From an uncultured Clostridia bacterium (GTDB lineage Bacteria; Bacillota; Clostridia; Oscillospirales; Acutalibacteraceae), in assembly GCA_947168785.1 (NCBI GenBank), contig CAMVNL010000004.1, positions 1-20,268 on the forward strand: a DNA stretch of 20,268 nt. The letters run 5' to 3'. A program made the translations under genes and the position numbers. The notes beneath the pieces are model-generated. The model did no database searches and was not told the DNA's origin. It saw only the letters and a program-made list of their open reading frames with translations. Numbering within the stretch: position 1 is the stretch's first letter; each line of letters begins with the position of its first letter. Positions 6,900 through 14,416 of the stretch are shown here, piece by piece.

Positions 6900-8141
6900 T
6901 TAATATGTAATCAGTTCGTTGAACACCTTGATACAGTAGTTATCCGACATGCCGGAGATGTAGTCGATGATGGCGCCGATATAGATCTCGCGGGTGGCCA
7001 GGGTGCCGTAGATCTTTTTGTTGCTGCATTTGACGGTCTTTTCCGTGATGTTGTCGAAAAAATTCATCTCCGTGTCGCAGAATTTCGAAAGCCACCCGGC
7101 GAAGGCCCCCATCAGCTCCGGATAGATCTCTTTGCGGCGGCGCAGCTCGGAAAGGGTGTCCTCCCCGTCGTAGGCGTCCAGCAGCACGTTGAAGATCTGG
7201 GTGATGACCACCCTGGCGTACTCGGTGAAGGGGGTCAGCCGCTTGTTTTTATAGATATACTGATAGTTGAAATCCTTGATCTCCTTCAGCTGGTCGTAGA
7301 ACCGCTGGCTGAGGCACACGCCCTTTTCCGGCGAGCTGTTGGCGCACACGTCGTAGATCATGTTGTGGATGATGACCGTGGTGTTGATGGCCATTTTGTC
7401 GTAGGCCTTGGCAAGGTCCGCCAGCTGGGCCTGGTTTTCCTTCGTCAGGAATTTCAGCCGGATGGCGTCCTCGATATCCCGCCCCACGTAGGCGATCTTG
7501 TCCGACAGCTTCACCACGCACCCCTCCCACGTGAAGGGCTGGTACTGGCCGCTTTCGGTGAAGGTGGTCAGGTCGATATATTCCCGCCGGGGGCGCAGGC
7601 CGTTTTCATCCACCTCGCCGCAATGGGAGATGATGCCGTCCCGCACGGCGTAGGTCAGGTCCAGGTTGCGCTGCACCCGGTAGTCGTCCTCCAGCAGCTC
7701 GATATCGTCCACAAAGTGGAGGCCGTTTTTTTCATGGAAAAAGCTTTTGCCCAGGTACTGCCGGGAGAGGGCGTCCAGCTCCCGCTCGCCCTGATGGCCG
7801 AAGGGGGCGTGGCCCAGGTCGTGGCCGATGGCGATGGCACGGGTCAGCTCGATGGAAAGCCCCAGCTCTTTGGCGATGGTGGTGCTGACGGATTCCACGT
7901 GTGCCACGTGCTCCATGCGGGTACAGATGTGGTCGTTTTCAATATTGAAAAACACCTGCGTCTTGTGCTTGAGCCGCCGATAGGCAAGGCAGTGGAGGAT
8001 GCGGGTGTAATCCCGCTCGAAGGGGTCGCGGCAGTCGTTGGCCTTCTGATACAGCTCTTTCTGCCGGGCGATCAGCCGTTCATAACCGGGGTTGCCCTCC
8101 CGCGCCGCATAGTCTTTGAATGAACCGTTGGAGATGGACAT
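6900..8141 (-). CDS. HD-domain deoxyguanosinetriphosphate triphosphohydrolase-like protein
   Basis: A 413-residue cytosolic HD-superfamily hydrolase of the dGTPase type. Family members split dNTPs into nucleoside and triphosphate and help set nucleotide pools. The metal site is visible: H78 in TRMEHVAHV, H107-D108 in GHDLGHAPFGH, and D214 in KLSDKIAYVGRDIED. The segment RILHCLAYRRLKHKTQVF is typical of the family. I chose the ATG at 8141 because AAGGAGG lies 5 nt upstream. The frame continues upstream to 8219, but that extension is translated repeat sequence. The length matches the shorter Firmicutes dGTPase-like proteins. Substrate preference cannot be read from sequence. The stop is immediately followed by a REP hairpin. 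Confidence 0.93.
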   Translation of the reverse strand: MSISNGSFKDYAAREGNPGYERLIARQKELYQKANDCRDPFERDYTRILHCLAYRRLKHKTQVFFNIENDHICTRMEHVAHVESVSTTIAKELGLSIELTRAIAIGHDLGHAPFGHQGERELDALSRQYLGKSFFHEKNGLHFVDDIELLEDDYRVQRNLDLTYAVRDGIISHCGEVDENGLRPRREYIDLTTFTESGQYQPFTWEGCVVKLSDKIAYVGRDIEDAIRLKFLTKENQAQLADLAKAYDKMAINTTVIIHNMIYDVCANSSPEKGVCLSQRFYDQLKEIKDFNYQYIYKNKRLTPFTEYARVVITQIFNVLLDAYDGEDTLSELRRRKEIYPELMGAFAGWLSKFCDTEMNFFDNITEKTVKCSNKKIYGTLATREIYIGAIIDYISGMSDNYCIKVFNELITY

Positions 8142-8164
8142 GGGTGCCTCCTTAATATCCGGGG

Positions 8165-8349
8165 TTTGGCGAGTTGATCCGGTAGCGCGGCACCTCAGTG
8201 CCGCTCGTGGCATAAACAATTTTTCAGAACAAAAAACATCACAGTAGTATTGAATAATATAAGGTTACATCTGTTTTTCGTTCTCTGAAATGTAACATTC
8301 GTGAGTAGCGGCACTGAGGTGCCGCGCTACCGATATTACCCCGACAAAT
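8165..8349. mobile_element. MITE/BIME-like element with intact inverted REP pair
   Basis: The core is 8181-8332 (152 nt): intact inverted REPs, head GGTAGC and stem GCGGCAC/GTGCCGC with loop CTCA at each end. The inner spacer starts with ATAAACAA and carries an inverted GTTACAT/ATGTAAC pair near 8265-8296. Outside the core, the right flank ends in CCCCGACAAA and the left flank has a degraded counterpart (TTTGGCGAG), so outer ends like those of the 487-617 element are probably present. It occupies the leader of the dGTPase gene. Confidence 0.75.
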
Positions 8350-8355
8350 CCCTCT

Positions 8356-9693
8356 TTATCTGCGTTTTCTGACGACTCTGTTGACCACGCTCTGCACTTC
8401 CCGCGCCTTTTCCAGCAGGTGGGTGTAGGAGAAATACAGGGCCTTGTTCAGCACCAGGGCGTATTCGCCCACGTACTCGATATAGTCAGACCCGAAGCTC
8501 TTTTTGAAGGCTAAAATCCCTTCAAAATCCTTGTTGGGCTTGCACACGCCCAAAGTGCCGTCCTCCGCGGGGGGGACCGGGTCCAGCAGCACGTAGCCGA
8601 GATCGTGGAAATCGTGGCCCAGCTCGATGCTGCGGCAGATGCGGCGGAAGTTGAAATAGTGGCTGGCCCGCAGGTTGTTGCGCAGCAGATTTTTCGCCCC
8701 GCCGAACAGGCAGCTGGCCATGCCGTTGTAGCGCACGGTGATGCCGCCGGCCACGCAGATGCGCTCGCCCGGGATCGACGCGGTCTCTTTCACCCGCTCC
8801 TCATAGTGGGCGGTCTGCTTGTCGATGGAGTCGATCTCCTCTTTGATGCCCCGCAGCTTTTTCTCCGGCGCGGTGGGCAGGGCGGCTTCCAGCTCCGCCC
8901 GGCGCTTCAGGCGCGCCTCCTGCTGGGAGCGGTCCTTGTTCTTGTCGTAGTAGACCAGCATCACGTCCATGTTGTCGCCGCCGAAAACGGACAGCAACCG
9001 TTCGCAGTATTCGCCGCCCCGCTCCACGAAGTCGTCCCGCTCGGAGGTGTCGCTCATGACGGCGAGATAGTCCTCCATGATCCGCGGGTCCTTGCGGATA
9101 TCCTCAATGGTGTAGACCTGCTCGGTCAGGCCCCGCTGCTCGCCCACGCGCACGGAGTACCGCACGCCCTTTTCAAAGGATTTCAGCAGCTCCGCCGGGG
9201 TATAGGCGGCGCCGTCGGGCTTTTTCAGGTTCAGGATCAACTGCACCGGCGCTTTATAGAGGCACTTGGAGGCGTCCGGCTGGAAGGTGAAGCCGCTTTC
9301 CACAAACAGCCGGTGGGCGGCCCTGCCGCTCTCCTTCGTTTCGCCGTTGACCCGCAGCTCGATGCAGGGGTCGATAAAGTAGGCCGTTGCCCCGGCGCTT
9401 TTCGCCTCGCCCTTGATGAAGGCGGTGTAGGCCTTGAACAGGGCGGTATTTTCATAGTCGCACACAGGCCCCGCCGGGGAGTACCAGATCTTGCCCGCGC
9501 CGGGGATATGCCGTTCCATCACGAGGGCCGAGAGCACCCGCTCCCCCGCTTCGTCGAACCCGCAGTAAAAGCGGGATTTCCATTCCTCCTTGACCTTCGC
9601 CCACTTGGCGGATTGCAGATAGATGCCGCCGTGGGAGAGGACAAACTGTTCAAAAGCGGTAAGGTCAGATTCTTGAGTAAATGTATACATCAT
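8356..9693 (-). CDS. FemAB/FemX-family peptidoglycan bridge aminoacyltransferase
   Basis: A 445-residue protein resembling the FemABX family. These enzymes use aminoacyl-tRNA to add amino acids to the peptidoglycan stem peptide on lipid II, at the inner face of the membrane. The layout fits: a first GNAT-like half with KIWYSPAGPVCD (about 68-79), a second GNAT-like half, and between them a charged helical arm (about 252-305, KNKDRSQQEARLKRRAELE onward) like the coiled-coil arm of FemA. No signal peptide is present. The first ATG (9693) has AAAGGA 8 nt upstream; a second ATG follows at once. It lies next to murE, transcribed after it but separated by a 177-nt repeat island. The added residue and the number of additions cannot be told from sequence. 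Confidence 0.87.
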   Translation of the reverse strand: MMYTFTQESDLTAFEQFVLSHGGIYLQSAKWAKVKEEWKSRFYCGFDEAGERVLSALVMERHIPGAGKIWYSPAGPVCDYENTALFKAYTAFIKGEAKSAGATAYFIDPCIELRVNGETKESGRAAHRLFVESGFTFQPDASKCLYKAPVQLILNLKKPDGAAYTPAELLKSFEKGVRYSVRVGEQRGLTEQVYTIEDIRKDPRIMEDYLAVMSDTSERDDFVERGGEYCERLLSVFGGDNMDVMLVYYDKNKDRSQQEARLKRRAELEAALPTAPEKKLRGIKEEIDSIDKQTAHYEERVKETASIPGERICVAGGITVRYNGMASCLFGGAKNLLRNNLRASHYFNFRRICRSIELGHDFHDLGYVLLDPVPPAEDGTLGVCKPNKDFEGILAFKKSFGSDYIEYVGEYALVLNKALYFSYTHLLEKAREVQSVVNRVVRKRR

Positions 9694-9723
9694 AGGTAAC
9701 GTCCTTTGTTGAATTTAGAGATA

Positions 9724-9753
9724 AGAGCGGAGTTCGGAGAGCGGTGAGCGGAG
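9724..9753 (+). repeat. Heptamer array AGAGCGG
   Basis: Four 7-nt units in a row: AGAGCGG, AGTTCGG, AGAGCGG, TGAGCGG, then AG. The inverted partner array is at 9874-9905. Between the two arrays, 9754-9843 shows no gene and no other structure I can name. Confidence 0.7.
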
Positions 9754-9843
9754 ATATGGAAGCCCTGCGTGCTTGGATCATATCAGATTGCATAAAAACA
9801 ACACGACAACAGAGAAACAGGGATTGCCGTAAAAGAGAGCGCA

Positions 9844-9905
9844 AAATCAAACACGAAGCGTTTGGTCGTTTCAACTCTCCGCTCTCCACTCTCCGCTCTC
9901 CGCTC
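9844..9905 (-). repeat. Shared 20-mer plus heptamer array running into murE
   Basis: AAATCAAACACGAAGCGTTT (9844-9863, + strand) recurs with one difference at 11559-11578. Ten nt later an array starts. Read on the minus strand it is AGAGCGG, AGAGCGG, AGAGTGG, AGAGCGG, AGAGT, spanning about 9905-9874. It encodes the last residues of MurE. Confidence 0.75.
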
Positions 9906-11367
9906 TTTTTTTCCCTCCGGCGAAAAACTTTGCCACTGCTTCATGATCTGAATAAAATACCTTCTCCCCGCAGACCTTCTGATAGGTCTCGTGGCCTTTG
10001 CCGAGGATCAGGACGATATCGCCCTTTTTTGCCACGGACAGGGCGTAGGCCACGGCCTCTTCCCGGTCCACGATGATTTTGTACGCGCCCCCCGCCTTTT
10101 CCACGGCGGCGGCGATCTCCTCCGCGATGGCCTGCGGGTCCTCAAAGCCGGGGTCGTCGGTGGTGATGACGCTGAGATCCGCCTTGCGGCCGCTGACCTC
10201 GCCCATCTCCCGGCGGCGCAGCTGCGCCCGGTCGCCCACGGAGCCGAACACGGTGATGATGCGGTTGTGGTCGTATGCCGCGAAGGTGTCGATGACGGAA
10301 TGGAAGCTCTGCCCGTTGTGGGCGTAGTCGATGATCACGTCGTAGTCCGCCGGCACCTCGATGCACTCGTTGCGGCCCCGCACCTTGGCGGTGGCCAGCG
10401 CCGCGGCGGCCTGTTCGGGCTTCGCCCCGAGGTTCACGCACACGCCGAAGGCGGCCAGCGCGTTATAGACGCTGAACAGGCCCGGCATGGCGCTTTTCAC
10501 GGCGTAGCTCCCCTGTTTCGTGTGGCAGGTGAAGCCCACGCCGAAGAAGTTATCCCCCCGCAGCCGCTGCACGTCGTCCGCGGAGAAGTCGGCTTCCTCC
10601 CCCATGGAGAAGGTCTCATAGGGGCAATCCATCTCCCCGATGATCTCCTGAGAGAAGGGGTCGTCGGCGTTGAGCAGCGCACGGCCGCAGCCGTGGAACA
10701 ACTGCTTTTTCCAGTAGGCGTATTCCTCAAAGGAGTCGTGCTCCGCCCCGCCGATGTGGTCCGGCGAGAGGTTCGTGAACACCGCGGTGTGGAAGCGGAT
10801 GCCGTCCACCCGATGGGATTTCAGCCCCAAAGAGCTGACCTCCATGCAGGCCACCTTGCAGCCCGCGTCCGCCATCTCCCGCAAAATCTTCTGCGTCTCG
10901 TAGGATTCCGGCGTGGTGTTGACGGTGGGGATGAATTTGTCCCCGTAGTACGCGCCCACGGTGCCGATGACGCCGCTCTTGACGCCGCAGCCGTCAAGGC
11001 AGGAGCGCATCATGTGGGTGACGGTAGTTTTGCCCTTGGTGCCGGTGACGCCGATCACCGCCAGCTCCCGGTCCGGATGGCCGAAAAAGTTGCCGCTGAG
11101 CACGGCCAGCGCCGCGCGGGTGTCGTCGGTTTTCACCACCAGCGCGTCGGAGGGCAGGGCCACGTCCTTTTGCACCAGAAACGCCCTTGCGCCCCGCAGG
11201 TACGCGCCCTCGGCGTAGTCGTGCCCGTCGGAAAACGCGCCGCACAGGGCCACGAACAGCGTGCCCAGCGCCGCCTTGCGGGAGTCGTAAACGATGTCGG
11301 CGACGTCCACGTCCGCGAAATCGGGACAGGTGTAGGACACGCCGGAAAGCAGTTTGGATAACAGCAT
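9871..11367 (-). CDS. murE: UDP-MurNAc-L-Ala-D-Glu ligase, third stem-peptide residue (MurE)
   Basis: ATP-dependent Mur ligase that adds the third amino acid to the peptidoglycan precursor in the cytosol. The 498-residue protein has the P-loop GVTGTKGKTT (106-115), TVNTTPES (148-155) for the nucleotide substrate, the likely carbamylated lysine K220 in YWKKQLF, and GKGHETYQ (456-463). The amino-acid selectivity motif, DNPR in meso-DAP enzymes, reads DDPG (404-407). The arginine that contacts meso-DAP is therefore absent, which favours another residue such as L-Lys. The ATG at 11367 has GAGG 7 nt upstream. The C-terminus is unusual: after VAKFFAGG come about 13 residues (KKRAESGEWRAES) encoded mostly by a heptamer repeat array. 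The FemAB gene lies downstream. Confidence 0.95.
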   Translation of the reverse strand: MLLSKLLSGVSYTCPDFADVDVADIVYDSRKAALGTLFVALCGAFSDGHDYAEGAYLRGARAFLVQKDVALPSDALVVKTDDTRAALAVLSGNFFGHPDRELAVIGVTGTKGKTTVTHMMRSCLDGCGVKSGVIGTVGAYYGDKFIPTVNTTPESYETQKILREMADAGCKVACMEVSSLGLKSHRVDGIRFHTAVFTNLSPDHIGGAEHDSFEEYAYWKKQLFHGCGRALLNADDPFSQEIIGEMDCPYETFSMGEEADFSADDVQRLRGDNFFGVGFTCHTKQGSYAVKSAMPGLFSVYNALAAFGVCVNLGAKPEQAAAALATAKVRGRNECIEVPADYDVIIDYAHNGQSFHSVIDTFAAYDHNRIITVFGSVGDRAQLRRREMGEVSGRKADLSVITTDDPGFEDPQAIAEEIAAAVEKAGGAYKIIVDREEAVAYALSVAKKGDIVLILGKGHETYQKVCGEKVFYSDHEAVAKFFAGGKKRAESGEWRAES

Positions 11368-11381
11368 AATGAGACCTCTTT

Positions 11382-11414
11382 AGTGGTTAGTGATTAGTGG
11401 TTAGTGGTTAGTGG
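11382..11414 (+). repeat. Heptamer array AGTGGTT
   Basis: Units AGTGGTT, AGTGATT, AGTGGTT, AGTGGTT and a partial AGTGG, beginning 15 nt upstream of the murE start codon, so the array lies in the murE leader. It reads into the 11382-11612 island, opposite to the array at the other end. Confidence 0.85.
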
Positions 11415-11421
11415 CTCTGCG

Positions 11422-11519
11422 CCGCAGGCGTATGATCGTAACACGCTGCCCCAGCAGCGTTCGCAACGCGATTCCGACATCTGCCGCAGGCAGATGCCTA
11501 TCGCCGCATAGCGGCGATT
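11422..11519. repeat. REP-containing 55-nt repeat plus two hairpins
   Basis: 11422-11476 matches 14353-14407 with 4 differences over 55 nt by my count. It contains a REP unit (11438-11460: GTAAC, stem ACGCTGC/GCAGCGT, loop CCCCA-like) followed by CAACGCGATTCCG. Two more hairpins follow: CATCTGCC/GGCAGATG (about 11478-11496) and ATCGCCGC/GCGGCGAT (about 11502-11520). No coding signal is present, and the AT-rich stretch 11521-11558 holds nothing I recognise. Confidence 0.7.
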
Positions 11520-11558
11520 GTATTTTGTTTGCATGATAAACTTTTTTGAATCATTATC

Positions 11559-11612
11559 AAATCAAACGCGAAGCGTTTCCGCATTTTAACTTTTAACTTT
11601 CAACTTTTAACT
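11559..11612 (-). repeat. Shared 20-mer plus heptamer array AGTTAAA running into the GDPD gene
   Basis: AAATCAAACGCGAAGCGTTT (11559-11578) matches 9844-9863 except for one base. On the minus strand from 11612 the units are AGTTAAA, AGTTGAA, AGTTAAA, AGTTAAA. The first one and a half units encode the last residues and stop of the GDPD protein. Confidence 0.8.
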
Positions 11613-12439
11613 TTGACGGAAACGTCTCCGCCTTTAATAACGTTAACCGCCGGTCTTGGATCGTTGCAAGTCATGACCTTCGCCCCCATGGCGACGGCGG
11701 AACGGACCGTGTCTTCGTCGTCGCAGCACCAGACCCAGGGCTCGATTTCAAGATCGTGCAGCCATTCCACACATTCCGGCGTAAAATATTTCCTCTCCAC
11801 GCCCACGGCGTACAGCTCCGCGTAGGTGCCCTTGAGGCCGGGGCGGAACCGCTTCATCTGTTTGCCTAAGAACCCCTGGGTCTTGACCCCGTAATTCTCA
11901 TACAGATAGTGGATCACGGAGGCGTCGAAGCAGGCGAACACGCAGTTGCCCAGCAGGTCAAACGCGCCGAGGGTGGCAAGGGTGCGGTCGATGTTGTCAA
12001 GGCCGTAGTCCTTGATCTCCACGTTCAGCAAAACGTCCCGGTGAGCGGTCATCCATTCGCAGAATTCCTCCAGTGTGGGGATTTTATACCCCTTGCCCGC
12101 GTATTCCCCGCCGCCGAAGCGGCAGCCCGCGTCGAAGGATTGCAGCTCCTCCAGCGTGAACTGGCGGATCACGCCGGAAGCGTCGGTGGTGCGGTCCACG
12201 GTGCGGTCATGGCAGAGCACCGGCACGCCGTCCTTCGTCATATTGACGTCGGTTTCCAGCGCGTCCACCCCCAGCGCCACAGCCTTCTCGAAGGAGGGCA
12301 TGGTGTTTTCCGGCAGCAGCGCCTTCACGCCCCGGTGACCTTCGATCAGGCAGCGGTCAGACCGGCGGAACCGCTCGTCCGCCCAATCGCCGTACCGCGC
12401 GATCTGTCTGAAATAGTCGTTTTTCCATTCGTATATCAT
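11600..12439 (-). CDS. Glycerophosphodiester phosphodiesterase family protein
   Basis: A 279-residue GDPD-family enzyme; the family hydrolyses glycerophosphodiesters to glycerol-3-phosphate and an alcohol. The catalytic signatures are plain: H35-R36 in EGHRG, E44 in PENTMPSF, E62 and D64 in ETDVNMTKDG, H77 in VLCHD, and a later metal-site glutamate in LNVEIKD. There is no signal peptide, so a cytosolic role is likely. The start ATG overlaps the stop of the YhcG-like gene (ATGA), which marks translational coupling. The last codons (KVKS) and stop are made of an AGTTAAA heptamer array, so the native C-terminus may once have ended elsewhere. Exact substrate is unknown. Confidence 0.92.
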   Translation of the reverse strand: MIYEWKNDYFRQIARYGDWADERFRRSDRCLIEGHRGVKALLPENTMPSFEKAVALGVDALETDVNMTKDGVPVLCHDRTVDRTTDASGVIRQFTLEELQSFDAGCRFGGGEYAGKGYKIPTLEEFCEWMTAHRDVLLNVEIKDYGLDNIDRTLATLGAFDLLGNCVFACFDASVIHYLYENYGVKTQGFLGKQMKRFRPGLKGTYAELYAVGVERKYFTPECVEWLHDLEIEPWVWCCDDEDTVRSAVAMGAKVMTCNDPRPAVNVIKGGDVSVKVKS

Positions 12440-13473
12440 GATTTTTTCGCCTCGTTCAAATCTTCAATCAAACGTCTTTCCTGTTCCATCTCACGCTGCA
12501 ATTCCTCCACCGTCGGCAGCGTCAATTTGTATTTTGACGCAAAAACCTGTTTTTCATCGTTCAGGACGGAATACTTAACGATTGCTTCGTTTTTCTGAGA
12601 ACACAGAATGACGCCAATCGTGGGGTTATCATCCGCATTTTTATACAAATCGTCAAACATGCGAATGTAACTATCCATCTGTCCGACGTCTGCATGGGTT
12701 AGTTTCCCGATTTTAAGGTCAATCAGAACATGACATTTCAGAATGCTGTGATAAAAGACGAGATCAAGGAAAAAGTCTTCGTCACCGTAACGCATCAGCT
12801 TTTGACGAGCGACAAAACAGAAGCCTCGCCCCAGCTCCAACAGAAATTCCTGCAATTTGTCGATCAGCGCCTGCTCCAAATCGGATTCCCGCAGCGCCGG
12901 ATAATCTTTTAAATCAAGAAAATCCAATACATAGGGGTCTTTGATAAAGTTTTCCGCTGCAAGCGGTTCCATCAGCTCTTTCGCTTCTGTTTCCACAGGC
13001 AGCTTTTCCCTGCTGGCAAGCAATCTGTCATAATACAGCGTGGAAATCTGACGTTCCAATTGACGGCTGGACCATCCCGAGCGGATACTTTCTTCCATAT
13101 ACCAACGACGTGCGTCTTCATTTTCAACGCGCAACAGCGCACGGTAATGCGTCCAGGTCAATTCGGAACGCAGTGCGTTCCATTTTGGAAATGCGACATA
13201 AAACGATCGCATGTTCCTCAAATTCCTGACGTCGAATCCCTTCCCGAATTCTTCTGTTAATTGATTGGAAATCTGTTGAAGGATGCCTTTCCCGTATTCC
13301 GCGCGAAGACTTCCTCTCTGTTCATGCTCCACGATGATGCGGCCGATCTGCCAATAAGCCTGCACCATGGCAAAATTGACGGCGCTGTATGCCTGACTGC
13401 GAGAAAGCAGCAATGCCTCTTTTATTTCAGAATAAAAATTTTGATAGAAAATCGGATCAAGATCGGTCATCAT
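12436..13473 (-). CDS. YhcG/DUF1016-family protein with PDDEXK nuclease domain
   Basis: A 345-residue protein of the YhcG family: an N-terminal DUF1016 helical domain (about 1-170) and a C-terminal PDDEXK nuclease-like domain (about 180-320). Seen here are AYWQIGRIIVEHEQRG (39-54), LTWTHYRALLRVE (105-117), and likely catalytic acidic residues D237 (FFLDLVFYH) with D252-K254 (IDLKIGKL). The usual ELK glutamate is aspartate here. The C-terminus is a charged helix (EELQREMEQERRLIEDLNE). Family members are often found near restriction-modification genes and mobile DNA; their role is unsettled. The ATG at 13473 has GAGG 7 nt upstream. The gene is visibly richer in A+T than its neighbours, which suggests recent transfer. 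It overlaps the methyltransferase by 17 nt and GDPD by 4. Confidence 0.9.
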   Translation of the reverse strand: MMTDLDPIFYQNFYSEIKEALLLSRSQAYSAVNFAMVQAYWQIGRIIVEHEQRGSLRAEYGKGILQQISNQLTEEFGKGFDVRNLRNMRSFYVAFPKWNALRSELTWTHYRALLRVENEDARRWYMEESIRSGWSSRQLERQISTLYYDRLLASREKLPVETEAKELMEPLAAENFIKDPYVLDFLDLKDYPALRESDLEQALIDKLQEFLLELGRGFCFVARQKLMRYGDEDFFLDLVFYHSILKCHVLIDLKIGKLTHADVGQMDSYIRMFDDLYKNADDNPTIGVILCSQKNEAIVKYSVLNDEKQVFASKYKLTLPTVEELQREMEQERRLIEDLNEAKKS

Positions 13474-14305
13474 GCAAATACCTCTGTTTTTTTGAAATGC
13501 TCAAAAAATGGGTGGACAACCCCATCAGGCTTTCTTCTTTTTCCAAAAGCCGCACCACGCGCAGGATATTTTCCCGCTTCGTCGGATTCCTCCACACCCG
13601 GTCAAGGTTTCTGATCAGCCAGCACGGACCGATCACGCCCCGGATATCCGCGTCAAGGAATCCCGCGTCTTCTATCTCGGTTTTCAGCTCCTCCGGTTTA
13701 TGAAAATAGCCAAGTCCCAGCCCGCCGCCGGTATGGACGCCGGTTTTGACCGTTCGCTCCAATCCGCGGAACACGTCGTCTTTGTCCAATGCGGGGCGGC
13801 GTTTCTTATCATAAACGGATACAAAGTGCAGCGTGGAGGCGTAAGCGGTAATATTGGCGGTAAACAACAAACCGCCGGGCTTCAACAACCGTCTGCACTC
13901 CGCCAGACACTTACTTCGTTCCTCTTTTTCAGTCAGATGATACAATGGGCCAAACAATAAGATTGCGTCAGCGCTTTCATCCGGCCGGGGGATATTTCTG
14001 GCGTCGGCCACTTCGGCGCATGCCAGCGTGATCCCGCATTTTTTTCCGAACCGATGCGCCATCTCGATATTTTTCTCCGACAGATCATACAGAAAGACCT
14101 GATACCCCAGCGCCGCCAGCCAAAAGGCGTATTCGCCGTAGGCGCCGCCAATATCGTAAATCACCGCAGGCGCGGGCGGGAGCTTTTCCAGCAGGATTTC
14201 TTTCGTCCGGGCAAATTCGATCAGCCCCAGCCCCTTATGAAGGCGGTTCTTTTCGATCCCTTTGTTGTATCGGTCAAGAAACAGCTTTTCATTCAACGGT
14301 TCCAT
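13457..14305 (-). CDS. Class I SAM-dependent methyltransferase
   Basis: A 282-residue protein with a Rossmann-type methyltransferase core. The SAM-binding motif I is VIYDIGGAYGEYA (48-60), the acidic residue closing the second strand is D74 (FLYDLSEKN), and DARNIP and LKPGGLLFTANI follow at motif II/III positions. The C-terminal part (GPCWLIRNLDRVW) resembles Firmicutes proteins annotated only as class I methyltransferases. The substrate is not predictable. I chose the ATG at 14305 with GGTGG 8 nt upstream; the longer frame to 14509 is translated repeat DNA. It is not a restriction-type DNA methylase by motif, as no (D/N)PPY is seen. Its 3' end overlaps the YhcG-like gene by 17 nt, so the two are probably co-transcribed with the GDPD gene. 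Confidence 0.85.
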   Translation of the reverse strand: MEPLNEKLFLDRYNKGIEKNRLHKGLGLIEFARTKEILLEKLPPAPAVIYDIGGAYGEYAFWLAALGYQVFLYDLSEKNIEMAHRFGKKCGITLACAEVADARNIPRPDESADAILLFGPLYHLTEKEERSKCLAECRRLLKPGGLLFTANITAYASTLHFVSVYDKKRRPALDKDDVFRGLERTVKTGVHTGGGLGLGYFHKPEELKTEIEDAGFLDADIRGVIGPCWLIRNLDRVWRNPTKRENILRVVRLLEKEESLMGLSTHFLSISKKQRYLHDDRS

Positions 14306-14352
14306 GGGATATACCACCTTTGCAACACGGAGCCTTGCACCGATAATGTGCA

Positions 14353-14407
14353 CCGCAGGCGTATGATCGTAGCACGCTGCCTCAGCAGCGTTCGCAGCAC
14401 GATTCCG
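14353..14407 (+). repeat. Second copy of the 55-nt REP-containing repeat
   Basis: Matches 11422-11476 with 4 differences. The REP unit is 14369-14391 (head GTAGC, stem ACGCTGC/GCAGCGT, loop CTCA-like) followed by GCAGCACGATTCCG. It lies in the leader of the methyltransferase gene. Confidence 0.75.
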
Positions 14408-14416
14408 TTTTTTATG

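Noticed and set aside
8142..8219. Upstream-extended start of the dGTPase-like gene at 8219
   Set aside because: It runs into the repeat element; AAGGAGG precedes the ATG at 8141.
9991..11361. Long + strand open frame opposite murE (456 codons)
   Set aside because: Same type of antisense shadow; no motifs, no convincing ribosome binding site, and murE is unambiguous.
11382..11414. Heptamer arrays considered as CRISPR
   Set aside because: The units are 7 nt with no spacers, and no cas genes are present in the window.
12436..14305. Methyltransferase plus YhcG as a classical restriction-modification system
   Set aside because: The methyltransferase lacks a DNA-methylase (D/N)PPY motif and no restriction or specificity subunit is nearby; kept only as a loose finding.
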